Part shown: one piece after another, positions 33,351 through 42,179 of the stretch
Position numbering within the stretch: position 1 is the first letter of the stretch
Layout: each line of letters opens with the position of its first letter
NCBI GenBank assembly: GCA_031368215.1
Contig: JANLRD010000171.1
Span: 1 to 64,000 of the forward strand
Direction of reading: 5' to 3'
DNA from: JANLQX01 sp031368215
Lineage (GTDB): Bacteria; Actinomycetota; Acidimicrobiia; Acidimicrobiales; JANYDT01
DNA length: 64,000 nucleotides
Made by a program: the position numbers and the translations under genes
The notes under the pieces: model-generated
Told to the model about the DNA's origin: nothing
What the model saw: the letters and a program-made list of their open reading frames with translations, nothing else
Database searches by the model: none

Positions 33351-34514
33351 TTACGCAGGCTTGGTGATGAACGGCACCTTGAAGGTGCCGGCCTTGATGT
33401 CGGCGAGCTTCGTTTCGTACAGCTTCATGGTGTCAGCCGGGATCTTCGACGCCCAATCGGGGCTGATGATCATGTCCATGCCGCCGTTGCCGAGGCTGAC
33501 GGAGTAGTACTGCGCTTCCTTCTTGCCCGCCGCGACATCGGCGACCATCAAGGCGAAGACCTTGTCGAGGCGCCACGAGAACGATGACAGCACCGACTTG
33601 CCAACCTTCGACATGTCACCGACGTAGCCGGTGGAAACGTCGCCACCGTCGTTCGCCGCTTCGATCTGACCGAAGGTCGGGCCCTGGCCGCAGCCGACGA
33701 ACATCGTCGCACCCGCTGACTTCTGGGCGAGAGCTGCCTCCTTCGCCTTCTGCACGTCGTACCAGTCACCAACAGCCACGAACGAACCGGTGGTCGCCGG
33801 GAGGACTTCCTTGGCACCGGCGAGGAAGGCTTCGTACATCGAGTAGCAGACCGGGATCTCGAACCCTCCGGCTCCGGCGACCTTGCCCTTCCCTTGAACG
33901 CCGGCGGCGAGAATTCCGGAGAGGTACGACGCCTCGAAGAACGGCTGGTCGTAGTCGCCCACGTTCGCCTTCACATCACCGAAGCCGCCGGCGTAGGAGA
34001 AAATCGTGTTGGGGAAGTCTGCCGCCACTTTCTTCACGTCGTCGCCGTAGTTGAACGAGTGCGCCACGATCGGGTTGAAACCGGCTTCGGCGAGCGCACG
34101 GAGAGCACGCTCGGCCTCGGCGCCCGGTGGCACGTTTTCCTGGAGCTGGATCTCCGAGACAAGCCCGGCTTTCTTGAGCTCATTGGCGCCGTTGAAGGCC
34201 GCTTCGCCCCACGAGCCATCCGCCCATTCGGCCGAGTAGATCATGCCGAACTTCGGCAAGCCGGCGGCCGCGGGAGCAGCGGCCGATTCGGCGGCCGCGG
34301 CAGTTTCGACGGCAGCAGCAGTTTCGGTCGGCGCGGCCGTATCAGCAGCAGCCGCGGCAGTCTCGGCGGCGGCGGTCTCGGCGGCGGCAGTTTCGGCCGC
34401 GGCCGTGGTGTTGGAGCTCTTGTCACTCGAACAGCCTGCGGCGATGAGGGAGAGCGACAGAAGGGCGCCGACAAGGAACTTTCGGCGGGAGCGGAGGAGT
34501 GGGGGCGTGGTCAT
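33351..34514 (-). CDS. BMP-family (PnrA/Med-like) substrate-binding lipoprotein, Tat-type signal
   Basis: The 387-residue protein begins with SRRKFLVG, a twin-arginine motif, followed by a hydrophobic stretch and the lipobox LIAAGC with Cys28. Residues about 30-85 are a low-complexity Ala/Glu/Thr linker made of repeated AAAET-like units. The binding domain follows: KFGMIYSAEWADGSWGEAAF, HSFNYGDDVKK, DFPNTIFSYAGG, GKVAGAGGFEIPVCY, VGCGQGPTFGQIE. This is the Bmp/Med/PnrA fold, whose known ligands include purine nucleosides and related compounds. It lies between the GST-Rieske fusion gene and the importer ATPase on the same strand. Confidence 0.93.
   Translation of the reverse strand: MTTPPLLRSRRKFLVGALLSLSLIAAGCSSDKSSNTTAAAETAAAETAAAETAAAAADTAAPTETAAAVETAAAAESAAAPAAAGLPKFGMIYSAEWADGSWGEAAFNGANELKKAGLVSEIQLQENVPPGAEAERALRALAEAGFNPIVAHSFNYGDDVKKVAADFPNTIFSYAGGFGDVKANVGDYDQPFFEASYLSGILAAGVQGKGKVAGAGGFEIPVCYSMYEAFLAGAKEVLPATTGSFVAVGDWYDVQKAKEAALAQKSAGATMFVGCGQGPTFGQIEAANDGGDVSTGYVGDMSKVGKSVLSSFSWRLDKVFALMVADVAAGKKEAQYYSVSLGNGGMDMIISPDWASKIPADTMKLYETKLADIKAGTFKVPFITKPA
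34265..34425. repeat. Low-complexity Ala/Glu/Thr codon repeat (lipoprotein linker)
   Basis: Imperfect repeats of a GCGGCGGTCTCGGC-like unit encode the flexible tether between the lipid anchor and the binding domain of the BMP protein. It is coding repeat, not an intergenic array. Confidence 0.7.
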
Positions 34515-34628
34515 GAGCGCAAACGTAGCTGAGCGAGGCCATCCGATGTCGAGTCAGGCAAGCACTCTTCACACTGCGGAAACGCACCCACCAGGGTCTT
34601 TGGGGCTCCCCAGGGTCGCTTTGGCGGC

Positions 34629-36416
34629 TTACTCGACGTTCGCCGAGGTCCCGTACCGGACACCTCGCTCGATCAGCCAGCGCCGGTAGGCGAGGCTCGT
34701 CTGGTCGGCGCGTTGGTGCACCTCACGCGACGGCGAGAGGGGGAGTCGCACAGGACGCTGCGACTCGACGATGTCAACGTCCTGCTCGAAGATCAGCGCG
34801 CCGAACGCATTGAAGGCGGCGAGGTCGGCATCGGGGTTATAGGAAGTGGTGATCATCCACGCCCGGTTCGAACCCTCGGTCTCCGGGCTCACCGCGAGCA
34901 AAATCTCGAAACCGTCCCGCGCTCCCCCGTCGGCCTCACTTGGGATCTTCACGAGCCGCGCGGCGTAGGGATGCGACACACCGTAGGTGTACGTAACAAT
35001 GCCGCCCTCGCCCCCGGATGGACCGGGTTGCGGCTGGAAGAACACGCAGTTCGTGGCCAACAACTCGCCGTCGACGACACGGACGGCGTAGTCGGACACC
35101 TCAGTTTCGGGAACCCGGCCGAGATACCCCTCATGGACGAAGGGGAAGTGCGCCATGTCGAGAAAGTTCTCCACGATGCGAGGGCCTGACGAGCGCACCC
35201 GCTTCGACGCACAGATGGTCGTGAGGCCCGGGTGGGCTTCGAAGGCGTCGTAAAAGGGGAGATTGCGGGGCTCGTCGCCGATGCACATCCACCACAGACC
35301 GAACGCCTCCCGGACCCGGACGGCGGGCAAACCGGCAGCAGCAGGAGGGATCCCGTCCGGATGCGCCGGCTGGTGGACGCAGCGTCCATCGGCTCCGAAC
35401 TGCCAGCCGTGATAGCTGCACCGCAGCCGATCTCCGTCGAATGACCCGAGACTCAGCTGGGCTCCTCGGTGCGGACAGGTGTCCCGGGTGACGAGAACAC
35501 CGCCATCGTTTCCGCACAACAGCACGTAACGCTCGTCGAGCAGCGTGAACGGATACATCGATCCGGGCGTCACTTCCGCGGCGGTCGCGACCGGGAACCA
35601 TTCATTCACGATCGGGTCGGGCGCCACCGAGTGCTCGGTGTTCTGCGTTGCTTCCGCCGGTCGGGAGATGCTCACCGGACGGCCACCGGAACCCGATGCG
35701 ACCACGGTTGTTCCTCTCGAGATGCTGACCGAGGTCCCTTCCGCGCCCGACGACGCCGTCGTCGTCGATTTCGCGGGGATGTCCGGTGCAGCCGGATAGA
35801 TACCCGGCATGACGGTGAATCCGGGGGTCCGCTTGAAACGGTCGGTCCATCGGCGAAGCGCCGGGTAGTCGACCAGGCTGATGCCACCCTGCTCGGCGAG
35901 CATCACGTCCGGGAAGAGCGCGAGATCGGCAATGGTCGGATGGGGGGCTCTGGCAACCCAGTCGCGGCTCTCCTGTTCCTGGAACCACAGGTGCTCGTCG
36001 AGGACGCGGAACAACCGATGAGCCCCGGAGCGCACCGCGTCGATGTCGAACGGGTAGCCGAGCGTGTCGTGAAGCCGGGCCGCGGACGCGGTGTTCGTCG
36101 TGCCCTCGGCGAAGAGCATCCACGACGCCACCTCGCCCAGGACCTCCGGGTCATGCGTCGGGTACCACTGCCCGCTCGCGTCGTACTTCGCCGACAGGTA
36201 CACGAGGATCGCGTGGGCATCGCGCAGGATGTAACCGTCGTCGTCGATCACCGGGATGTGTCCGAGCGGGTTGATCTCGGCGAAGGCTTCGCCCTTGTGT
36301 TCCCAACCGGGGAAGAAATCGATCAGGACCGACTCGAAGGACACGCCGAGGATGTTCATCAGCAGCCGCTGCTTGTAGCAGTTGACCGAGAGTTCGTAGT
36401 CGTAGAGCTTGATCAT
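34629..36416 (-). CDS. GST-like domain fused to a Rieske oxygenase alpha subunit (NdmE-NdmA/B-like fusion)
   Basis: Starting at ATG 36416, with AGGTGA upstream, the protein has 595 residues. Residues 1 to about 210 are a glutathione-S-transferase fold: MIKLYDYELSVNCYKQRLLM, INPLGHIPVIDDDG, then a C-terminal helical domain with HPTIADLALFPDVMLAE. A Ser/Thr/Ala-rich linker (about 211-265) leads to a complete Rieske oxygenase: VNEWFPVATAAEV, CPHRGAQLSLG, CSYHGWQFG, ENFLDMAHFPFVH, and a C-terminal YRRWLIERG. In the caffeine N-demethylase system the GST-like NdmE is a separate protein; here it is covalently joined to an NdmA/B-type subunit. The next gene upstream (17 bp) is the NdmD-like reductase. 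The substrate is inferred only from context. Confidence 0.92.
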   Translation of the reverse strand: MIKLYDYELSVNCYKQRLLMNILGVSFESVLIDFFPGWEHKGEAFAEINPLGHIPVIDDDGYILRDAHAILVYLSAKYDASGQWYPTHDPEVLGEVASWMLFAEGTTNTASAARLHDTLGYPFDIDAVRSGAHRLFRVLDEHLWFQEQESRDWVARAPHPTIADLALFPDVMLAEQGGISLVDYPALRRWTDRFKRTPGFTVMPGIYPAAPDIPAKSTTTASSGAEGTSVSISRGTTVVASGSGGRPVSISRPAEATQNTEHSVAPDPIVNEWFPVATAAEVTPGSMYPFTLLDERYVLLCGNDGGVLVTRDTCPHRGAQLSLGSFDGDRLRCSYHGWQFGADGRCVHQPAHPDGIPPAAAGLPAVRVREAFGLWWMCIGDEPRNLPFYDAFEAHPGLTTICASKRVRSSGPRIVENFLDMAHFPFVHEGYLGRVPETEVSDYAVRVVDGELLATNCVFFQPQPGPSGGEGGIVTYTYGVSHPYAARLVKIPSEADGGARDGFEILLAVSPETEGSNRAWMITTSYNPDADLAAFNAFGALIFEQDVDIVESQRPVRLPLSPSREVHQRADQTSLAYRRWLIERGVRYGTSANVE

Positions 36417-36433
36417 CTCGTCACCTCGGTACA

Positions 36434-38236
36434 CTAAATGTCGAGTACGAGTCGAGGGGTTCGCGACCGCGACACACAGATGGTCATGCGGTTTCCTGCG
36501 GCTCGTTCGGAATCGTTGAGGTACACGTCTTGATGGTCGGGTTCGCCGGCCAGGACCGCTACGACGCAGGTACCGCACGCGCCCTGCTCACATGAGGAGG
36601 GCACGGCGACCCCGTTGTTCCGGAGCACCTCCATGATCGACGAACCCGGCGGAACGGCCAGGGTGAGGGCCGAGCGGGCGAGCTCTACCTCGAATGCGGT
36701 CGACATGTCGAGTGGCGTGGTGTTCTTGAAGTACTCGAAATGGACCGCCTGATCGGGCCAGCCCGCCGCTGCAGCGGTGGCGCGCGCGGCGTCGAGCATC
36801 GGGCCGGGTCCGCAGATGTAGACATTCTCGCCCTCGCCCGGACTTTCGAGCAGAGTTCGCAGTGCTTCGCCGGTGGCCGCCGGTGACAATCCGAGATGGA
36901 ACGTCACCCGATCGCCGAACGCCTCCAGGACCTCGGCAAACGCAACGTGATCCGGCGACTGGGCGAAGTAGTGCAACGCGAAGTCGAGCGAGCTCGCCTG
37001 CAGGGCCTGCGCCATGGACAGCAGAGGTGTCACGCCGATCCCTCCGGCGATCAGCACCGTTCTGAACGAGTCGCGCCGCAAAGGGAAGTTGTTGCGCGGT
37101 TGGGAGATCGCGAGGACGTCGCCTTCGCGCACCAGGTCATGCAGGCACGACGATCCGCCACGCGAAGCGGCTTCGAGCTTGACGCCGATGACGTAGCGGC
37201 CCTGCTCACCCGGTCCGTTGACGAGTGAGTACTGGCGGATCAAACCGTTCGGCAGGTGCACATCGATGTGGGCCCCCGGCTGGAAGGTCGGGAGTTGGCC
37301 CTCGACGGGATCGAACTCGAACGAGACGATGCCCTCGCCCACATCTCGCTTGCGGGCCACGACCACCCGCACGAGTCCGCCGACTCGCCCCTCGACGGCG
37401 GTCTCCGGCATTGTCGAGAGTTCGAGCGACACCTGGCCGATCCTTGCCACCATCGGCTCCGGTGTCGGTCGCTTCTTGGCCTCGGCCTCGCGGGCATCAC
37501 GGAGCCGGTTGATCCTGGATGCGTGATAGCGGAGGACCGCCAGTTCCGAGCCCGGCTCGGGTGACCGGCTCAGCACACTGCGGATCACCGACCTGGCCGA
37601 GTCGACCGGCTGCACGAAGAACACGATTGTGGACTTCGCCTCTGGAGCTTCGCCGAGCTGGATCGAGGTGAGTTCGATCCAACCGTCGCCCCGGTTCGTG
37701 ACCGAGACCAGCGCGTCGGCGTGTTCAGCCGTCCCGTGCCCGGCGTCGGGGACCTCCGTCGACGGGACGAAGTGGTATGAAGCCAACGCGTCGAGCACGA
37801 CGTGCGGCTCGACGTTCGCCGGCACGGAACGCAGAGCGAACGGATCGCCTGTGTCGAGACTCGCGATCACCGGGACATCACCTTGCGGTGCCTCCCCCGT
37901 CCACACGAACCCGTAGCGCTCGACCATCGGGAACGTGACGTTGCAGATCGTGCGCGCCGGCGCGTCTGCGGGATGGGCGGGGATGTAGGTGCAGCCGGCC
38001 GATCGGTTGGCGTAGCGCCACCCGTGATACTGGCAGCGCAGTTCCCGTCCTTCGTTGTGGCCGAGCGTGAGGCGGACGCCGCGGTGGAGGCAGCGGTTCT
38101 CCCACACGTTCACGTACCCATCGTCGGCACGCCAGAGGGCGAGTTCACGGCCGAGGAGCAGACCGTGGAAGACGTGTCGCGGCGGCAGGTCGTCGCTCCG
38201 GGCCACCGGATACCAGTTGGCCGTCAGATCTTCCAT
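36434..38236 (-). CDS. Oxygenase reductase with extra N-terminal Rieske domain (NdmD-like)
   Basis: The 600-residue protein contains, in order: a Rieske domain with CLHRGVRLTLG and CQYHGWRY (about residues 45-75); a middle part that keeps the oxygenase-like strand pattern but not the iron His; a ferredoxin-reductase module (flavin motif RQYSLVNGP, NAD motif IAGGIGVTPLLSM, CGPGPMLDA); and a plant-type [2Fe-2S] ferredoxin at the C-terminus (CEQGACGTC plus the last Cys in MTICVSRS). NdmD of caffeine-degrading Pseudomonas has the same three modules and nearly the same length and supplies electrons, and the missing Rieske cluster, to its oxygenases. It lies 30 bp downstream of the Rieske-less oxygenase gene and 17 bp upstream of the GST fusion. 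Confidence 0.93.
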   Translation of the reverse strand: MEDLTANWYPVARSDDLPPRHVFHGLLLGRELALWRADDGYVNVWENRCLHRGVRLTLGHNEGRELRCQYHGWRYANRSAGCTYIPAHPADAPARTICNVTFPMVERYGFVWTGEAPQGDVPVIASLDTGDPFALRSVPANVEPHVVLDALASYHFVPSTEVPDAGHGTAEHADALVSVTNRGDGWIELTSIQLGEAPEAKSTIVFFVQPVDSARSVIRSVLSRSPEPGSELAVLRYHASRINRLRDAREAEAKKRPTPEPMVARIGQVSLELSTMPETAVEGRVGGLVRVVVARKRDVGEGIVSFEFDPVEGQLPTFQPGAHIDVHLPNGLIRQYSLVNGPGEQGRYVIGVKLEAASRGGSSCLHDLVREGDVLAISQPRNNFPLRRDSFRTVLIAGGIGVTPLLSMAQALQASSLDFALHYFAQSPDHVAFAEVLEAFGDRVTFHLGLSPAATGEALRTLLESPGEGENVYICGPGPMLDAARATAAAAGWPDQAVHFEYFKNTTPLDMSTAFEVELARSALTLAVPPGSSIMEVLRNNGVAVPSSCEQGACGTCVVAVLAGEPDHQDVYLNDSERAAGNRMTICVSRSRTPRLVLDI

Positions 38237-38266
38237 GGCGGTTTCGCTCTCGACGCTTCGTGGTGA

Positions 38267-39181
38267 CTACGCGGCAGGAATGACGCCGTAGGTCAGACCC
38301 TTGTCGGAGAGCCAGCGCCGGTAGTGGATCGCGCTCTTGTCGGCGCGGATCGGCGTTTCGGCACGTGGGTCGAGGGGGAGCCGCTTCGGATACTGGCTTT
38401 CGAGGATCGTCTTGTCCTGCCCGAAGATCAGCTGCTGGAAATGCCGAAGGGTGTTGTCGGTGCTCACGTCATCGACCATGGCGAGGAAGTTGTGGGCCCG
38501 GATGCGTTCCTCGGTCATCGGCTGGTTGAACAGCGCGATCACGTCCATGCGGCTCGGGTCGGCGTGCACCGACTTGTAGAGCATCACGCAGTACGGGTGG
38601 GGCACCCGATACGTGTAGTTGGTGACCTGGCCACCGGCGGCGCTCGCCGCGGCAACCGGTTGGTAGAACTTGCAACCCGTTGCCAGCACCTGGGCCTCGG
38701 TCGTCTCGACGTTGTACTCGACCACTTCGGTGCGCGGCTCGATGCCGAGAAGTCCGGTGTGCACGTACGGGAAGTGGCCCATGTCGAGGAAATTCTCCAC
38801 CGCACGCGGTGCGGAGACGCTGACCATCAGGCTCCCGCCGTTGAGGATCCGACGGTCGGCTTCGTCGCACTCCGGGATGTCGAAGATCTCGTGGTCCGGA
38901 TTGCCGAGCGTGGTCCAGAGATACCCGAACTTGACTCGTGTCGGGAGTGGATCGGTCACCGTCGTGGGGTCCATCTCCGCACCTGCGGCCGAGCCGACCA
39001 GACCGGAGGGATCGGCCTCACTCGCCCAGACGAATGGTCGGCCAACGCTGTCGCGGGTGTAGCTGATCGCCTGGCCGAGGAGCAACGTGCGGTGAAGCCG
39101 GAACGGGACAACTTCATCAAGCGCGCTCAGCGGGTGCCATTCGTGGAGGACCACAGGGTCGACGAGTACAGGCGAACACAC
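38267..39181 (-). CDS. Rieske-oxygenase catalytic subunit lacking the [2Fe-2S] site (NdmC-like)
   Basis: The 304-residue protein starts with GTG and the first strand of a Rieske domain (VVLHEWHPLSALDEV). The part that should hold the C-x-H and C-x2-H cluster ligands is replaced by a short insert (ASEADPSGLVGSAAGAEMDP). From VKFGYLWTTLGNP on, the mononuclear-iron catalytic domain is complete: ENFLDMGHFPYVH with H136 and H141, FGQDKTILESQYPKRLPLDP and ADKSAIHYRRWLSDKG. It cannot transfer electrons alone and must receive them from another Rieske cluster, presumably that of the next gene. NdmC, the N7-demethylase subunit of the caffeine pathway, has the same defect. It is first in the operon and divergent from phosphoglucomutase. 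Confidence 0.9.
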   Translation of the reverse strand: MCSPVLVDPVVLHEWHPLSALDEVVPFRLHRTLLLGQAISYTRDSVGRPFVWASEADPSGLVGSAAGAEMDPTTVTDPLPTRVKFGYLWTTLGNPDHEIFDIPECDEADRRILNGGSLMVSVSAPRAVENFLDMGHFPYVHTGLLGIEPRTEVVEYNVETTEAQVLATGCKFYQPVAAASAAGGQVTNYTYRVPHPYCVMLYKSVHADPSRMDVIALFNQPMTEERIRAHNFLAMVDDVSTDNTLRHFQQLIFGQDKTILESQYPKRLPLDPRAETPIRADKSAIHYRRWLSDKGLTYGVIPAA

Positions 39182-39284
39182 GGGTCCAATATTGCACTCT
39201 CACAGCGCCGGCACCGCCGAGGGGCGGGCCTCCGTCCACCGGACCACTACGCAGCGGCGCAGCCCGGCTCCTACGCTGGCCGCC

Positions 39285-40934
39285 ATGAGCTCTCCCCGTG
39301 CCGGTCAACGTGCCCAGATCTCCGACCTCGAGGACATCGCGCAGCTCGTCACGTCGTACTACTCGCTGAGCCCTGACCTCTCCGATCCGGCGCAGCGTGT
39401 CGCGTTCGGGACGTCGGGACACCGCGGGTCCAGCCTGGACGGCGCGTTCAACGACGCCCACATCGCGGCAACCACGCAGGCGATCTGCGAATACCGCCAG
39501 GGACAGGGCATCGGTGGTCCGCTCTTCCTCGGTCGCGACACCCATGCGCTGAGCGTCCCCGCCCACGCGACCGCGCTCGAAGTGCTCGCCGCGAACGGAG
39601 TCACGACGATGGTCGACGCCGCCGACCGCTACGCACCGACACCCGCCGTCTCGCACGCCATCATCGCGATGAACCGGGGACGCGCAGCGACGGACACCGG
39701 GCGTGCTGATGGCATCGTCGTCACCCCGTCGCACAACCCACCCCGCGATGGCGGGTTCAAGTACAACCCTCCGCATGGCGGTCCTGCCGACACCGATGCC
39801 ACGGGATGGATCGCCGGCCGGGCGAACGAGATCCTCGAAGCGGGCGGCAAGGGCATCAAGCGCATCAGTCTCGCCCGAGCCATCACGGCCGACACTACGT
39901 ACACGTACGATTACCTCGGCACATACGTCGATGATCTCCCGAACGTCGTCGACCTCGATGCCATACGCGCCGCCGGCATCCGAATCGGTGCAGATCCGCT
40001 CGGTGGAGCGAGCGTCGACTACTGGGGCGCTATCGCGGAACGACATCGACTCGACCTCACCGTCATCAACCCTGTCGTGGACCCCACGTGGCGCTTCATG
40101 ACCCTCGATTGGGACGGCAAGATCCGGATGGACTGCTCGTCACCCAACGCCATGGCATCACTCATCGCCAACCGTGATGCGTTCCAGATCTCGACCGGCA
40201 ACGACGCGGATTCCGACCGCCATGGCATTGTCACGCCCGATGGCGGGCTGATGAACCCCAACCACTTCCTCGCGGTGGCGATCGACTACCTGTTCTCACA
40301 CCGGAGCGGATGGCGGGGCGACTGCGCAATCGGTAAGACGCTCGTGTCCTCATCGATGATCGACCGGGTGGCGGGAGTGTTGGGGCGCCGCCTCATCGAA
40401 GTCCCGGTCGGCTTCAAGTGGTTCGTGCCGGGGTTGTCCGACGGATCGATCGGCTTTGGTGGGGAAGAGTCGGCCGGGGCATCGTTCCTCCGCAAGGACG
40501 GCAGCGTATGGACCACCGACAAGGACGGGATCATCCTGTGCCTCCTTGCTGCCGAGATTCTGGCCATCACCGGTTCATCACCGAGCGAGCACTACCGCCG
40601 TCTCACCGACTCCTTCGGTGACCCCGCCTACGCGCGCGTCGATGCGCCGGCGACGCGTGATCAAAAGGCCGTGCTCGCGAAGCTCGCCCCGGAACAGGTC
40701 ACCGCGACGATGCTCGCCGGCGAGGCGATCACCGCGAAGCTCACCGCCGCGCCCGGGAACGGCGCGACCATCGGCGGGCTCAAGGTCAGCACCGAGAACG
40801 CCTGGTTCGCGGCACGCCCCAGCGGCACCGAAGACGTCTACAAGATCTACGCGGAATCCTTCCGAGGGCCCGAGCACCTCGTCGAGGTCCAGGCCGCGGC
40901 ACGGGCACTCGTGAGCGAAGTCCTCGGCGCCTGA
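39285..40934 (+). CDS. pgm: Phosphoglucomutase, alpha-D-glucose type
   Basis: Starting at ATG 39285 the product has 549 residues, the usual size of the bacterial Pgm subgroup. It interconverts glucose-1-phosphate and glucose-6-phosphate. Motifs: AFGTSGHRGSS near the N-terminus, active-site phosphoserine loop VVTPSHNPPRDGG, Mg-binding NDADSDRHG, sugar-binding FGGEESAGASF and phosphate-binding RPSGTEDVYKIY. Upstream in-frame sequence is the divergent promoter region and not part of the protein. It may feed sugar-nucleotide precursors to the exopolysaccharide genes at 45-60 kb. Confidence 0.96.
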   Translation: MSSPRAGQRAQISDLEDIAQLVTSYYSLSPDLSDPAQRVAFGTSGHRGSSLDGAFNDAHIAATTQAICEYRQGQGIGGPLFLGRDTHALSVPAHATALEVLAANGVTTMVDAADRYAPTPAVSHAIIAMNRGRAATDTGRADGIVVTPSHNPPRDGGFKYNPPHGGPADTDATGWIAGRANEILEAGGKGIKRISLARAITADTTYTYDYLGTYVDDLPNVVDLDAIRAAGIRIGADPLGGASVDYWGAIAERHRLDLTVINPVVDPTWRFMTLDWDGKIRMDCSSPNAMASLIANRDAFQISTGNDADSDRHGIVTPDGGLMNPNHFLAVAIDYLFSHRSGWRGDCAIGKTLVSSSMIDRVAGVLGRRLIEVPVGFKWFVPGLSDGSIGFGGEESAGASFLRKDGSVWTTDKDGIILCLLAAEILAITGSSPSEHYRRLTDSFGDPAYARVDAPATRDQKAVLAKLAPEQVTATMLAGEAITAKLTAAPGNGATIGGLKVSTENAWFAARPSGTEDVYKIYAESFRGPEHLVEVQAAARALVSEVLGA

Positions 40935-41025
40935 GGGCATCTCGACTTCCCGAGTTCTGCGGAGCGCCCCATGACGGTTACCCGCAATTCGTCTGGCCGA
41001 CACGTTGCCGAACCAGCCTGGGTAC

Positions 41026-42108
41026 ATGACCTTCAAGAGAATTCTCCGCCTGGCGGCTGTTTCAGGGACCCTACTGGGGCTTTCGGTTGTGTCGATCGTG
41101 TCCGGCACGTCGGCAACGGCACAGACAGCCGACGAGAAGTTCAGCGTTGGCTTGATCGGTGACTACAACTACGGGCCGCTCAACGGAGCGTTGTGGCAGG
41201 AGAGCGGGCGAATGATCGCCAACATCAACGCCAACAAGCCGAGCTTCGTCATCCACAACGGAGACATCAAGGCCGGAAGTTCCGAGTGCACCGACGCCGT
41301 CGTCACTGCGACCAAGGCACAGTTCGACAGCTTCACGATGCCGCTCGTCTACCTCTTCGGTGACAATGAGTGGACCGACTGCCACCGCATCCTGTCGAGC
41401 AACCCGAGGTCCGCATTCGGTGATCCATTCGAACGGCTCGAGAACCTGCGGACGACCTTTTACTCGTCGAACCGCACCCAGGGAACGAACCCGTTCACGG
41501 TCACCCGACAGGCCGACGTGGATCAGCAGTTCCCGAGCTACGTCGAGAACGTCCGATGGAAGCGCGGACCGGTCATGTTCATCGGTCTGAACATCCCGGG
41601 GAGCAACAACAACTGCGAGAGTCCATATCAGGCAACCAGAGTTCCGAGCCTCTACGAGTGCAAGGTTCGGGAACCCGCAGTCCTCAAGTGGTTGAGCGAC
41701 TCCTTCGCCGAGGCAAAGCGACTGCGGGCGAAGGCGGTGTTCATCGCCATGCAGGGGAATCCGGACTTCGAGAACAAGAACGTTGATATGCCCACGTACG
41801 ACAACAACGGGTACAAGCGGTTCCTGAAGACTCTCCAAAACGAAGTCGTTCAGTTTCCCGGGCAGGTGGTGCTCACGCATGGTGACAGCCACACACAGCA
41901 CATCGACAAGCCACTGACCGACGTGATCGACGTTCGGGATCCTTCGGCGAAGGGCAAGGTCATCGGATCGCTTCTGCGGGTGGAGACGTTCGGCAACCCG
42001 GAGACCCACTGGGTCAAGATGACCGTCGACCCTGCTTCAAAGGATCTCTTCACGTTCGAGCGGATGATCGTCGCGGGCAACCCTGCACCGAAGGCCCCGC
42101 CAAGCTGA
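41026..42108 (+). CDS. Secreted calcineurin-like metallophosphoesterase-type protein
   Basis: The 360-residue protein starting at ATG 41026 has a signal peptide (MTFKRILRLAAVSGTLLGL, cleavage near SATAQ). Phosphoesterase landmarks follow, partly altered: VGLIGDYNYG where D-x-H is usual, FVIHNGDIKAG (GD), YLFGDNEWTDC (GNHE-like) and LTHGDSHTQH (GHxH-like). Some metal ligands are replaced, so catalysis is uncertain. It is probably exported. A TTG at 41005 would add seven residues before the signal peptide and is less likely. No operon partner is evident. Confidence 0.8.
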   Translation: MTFKRILRLAAVSGTLLGLSVVSIVSGTSATAQTADEKFSVGLIGDYNYGPLNGALWQESGRMIANINANKPSFVIHNGDIKAGSSECTDAVVTATKAQFDSFTMPLVYLFGDNEWTDCHRILSSNPRSAFGDPFERLENLRTTFYSSNRTQGTNPFTVTRQADVDQQFPSYVENVRWKRGPVMFIGLNIPGSNNNCESPYQATRVPSLYECKVREPAVLKWLSDSFAEAKRLRAKAVFIAMQGNPDFENKNVDMPTYDNNGYKRFLKTLQNEVVQFPGQVVLTHGDSHTQHIDKPLTDVIDVRDPSAKGKVIGSLLRVETFGNPETHWVKMTVDPASKDLFTFERMIVAGNPAPKAPPS

Positions 42109-42179
42109 CGCGATGGTCAATCGGAACGGCAGAATGGCCGTGTGCACCAAAGGGTGCTGAGCGTGAGCAGGAGGCCAAC

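Noticed and set aside
34265..34425. Possible tandem-repeat array or CRISPR-like element
   Set aside because: The repeat is in frame with, and encodes, the Ala/Glu/Thr linker of a lipoprotein; units are short and without spacers.
38324..39376. Long plus-strand open frame opposite the Rieske-less oxygenase
   Set aside because: It is a mirror frame of GC-rich coding DNA, Arg/His-rich without family motifs; the minus-strand product has clear oxygenase motifs.
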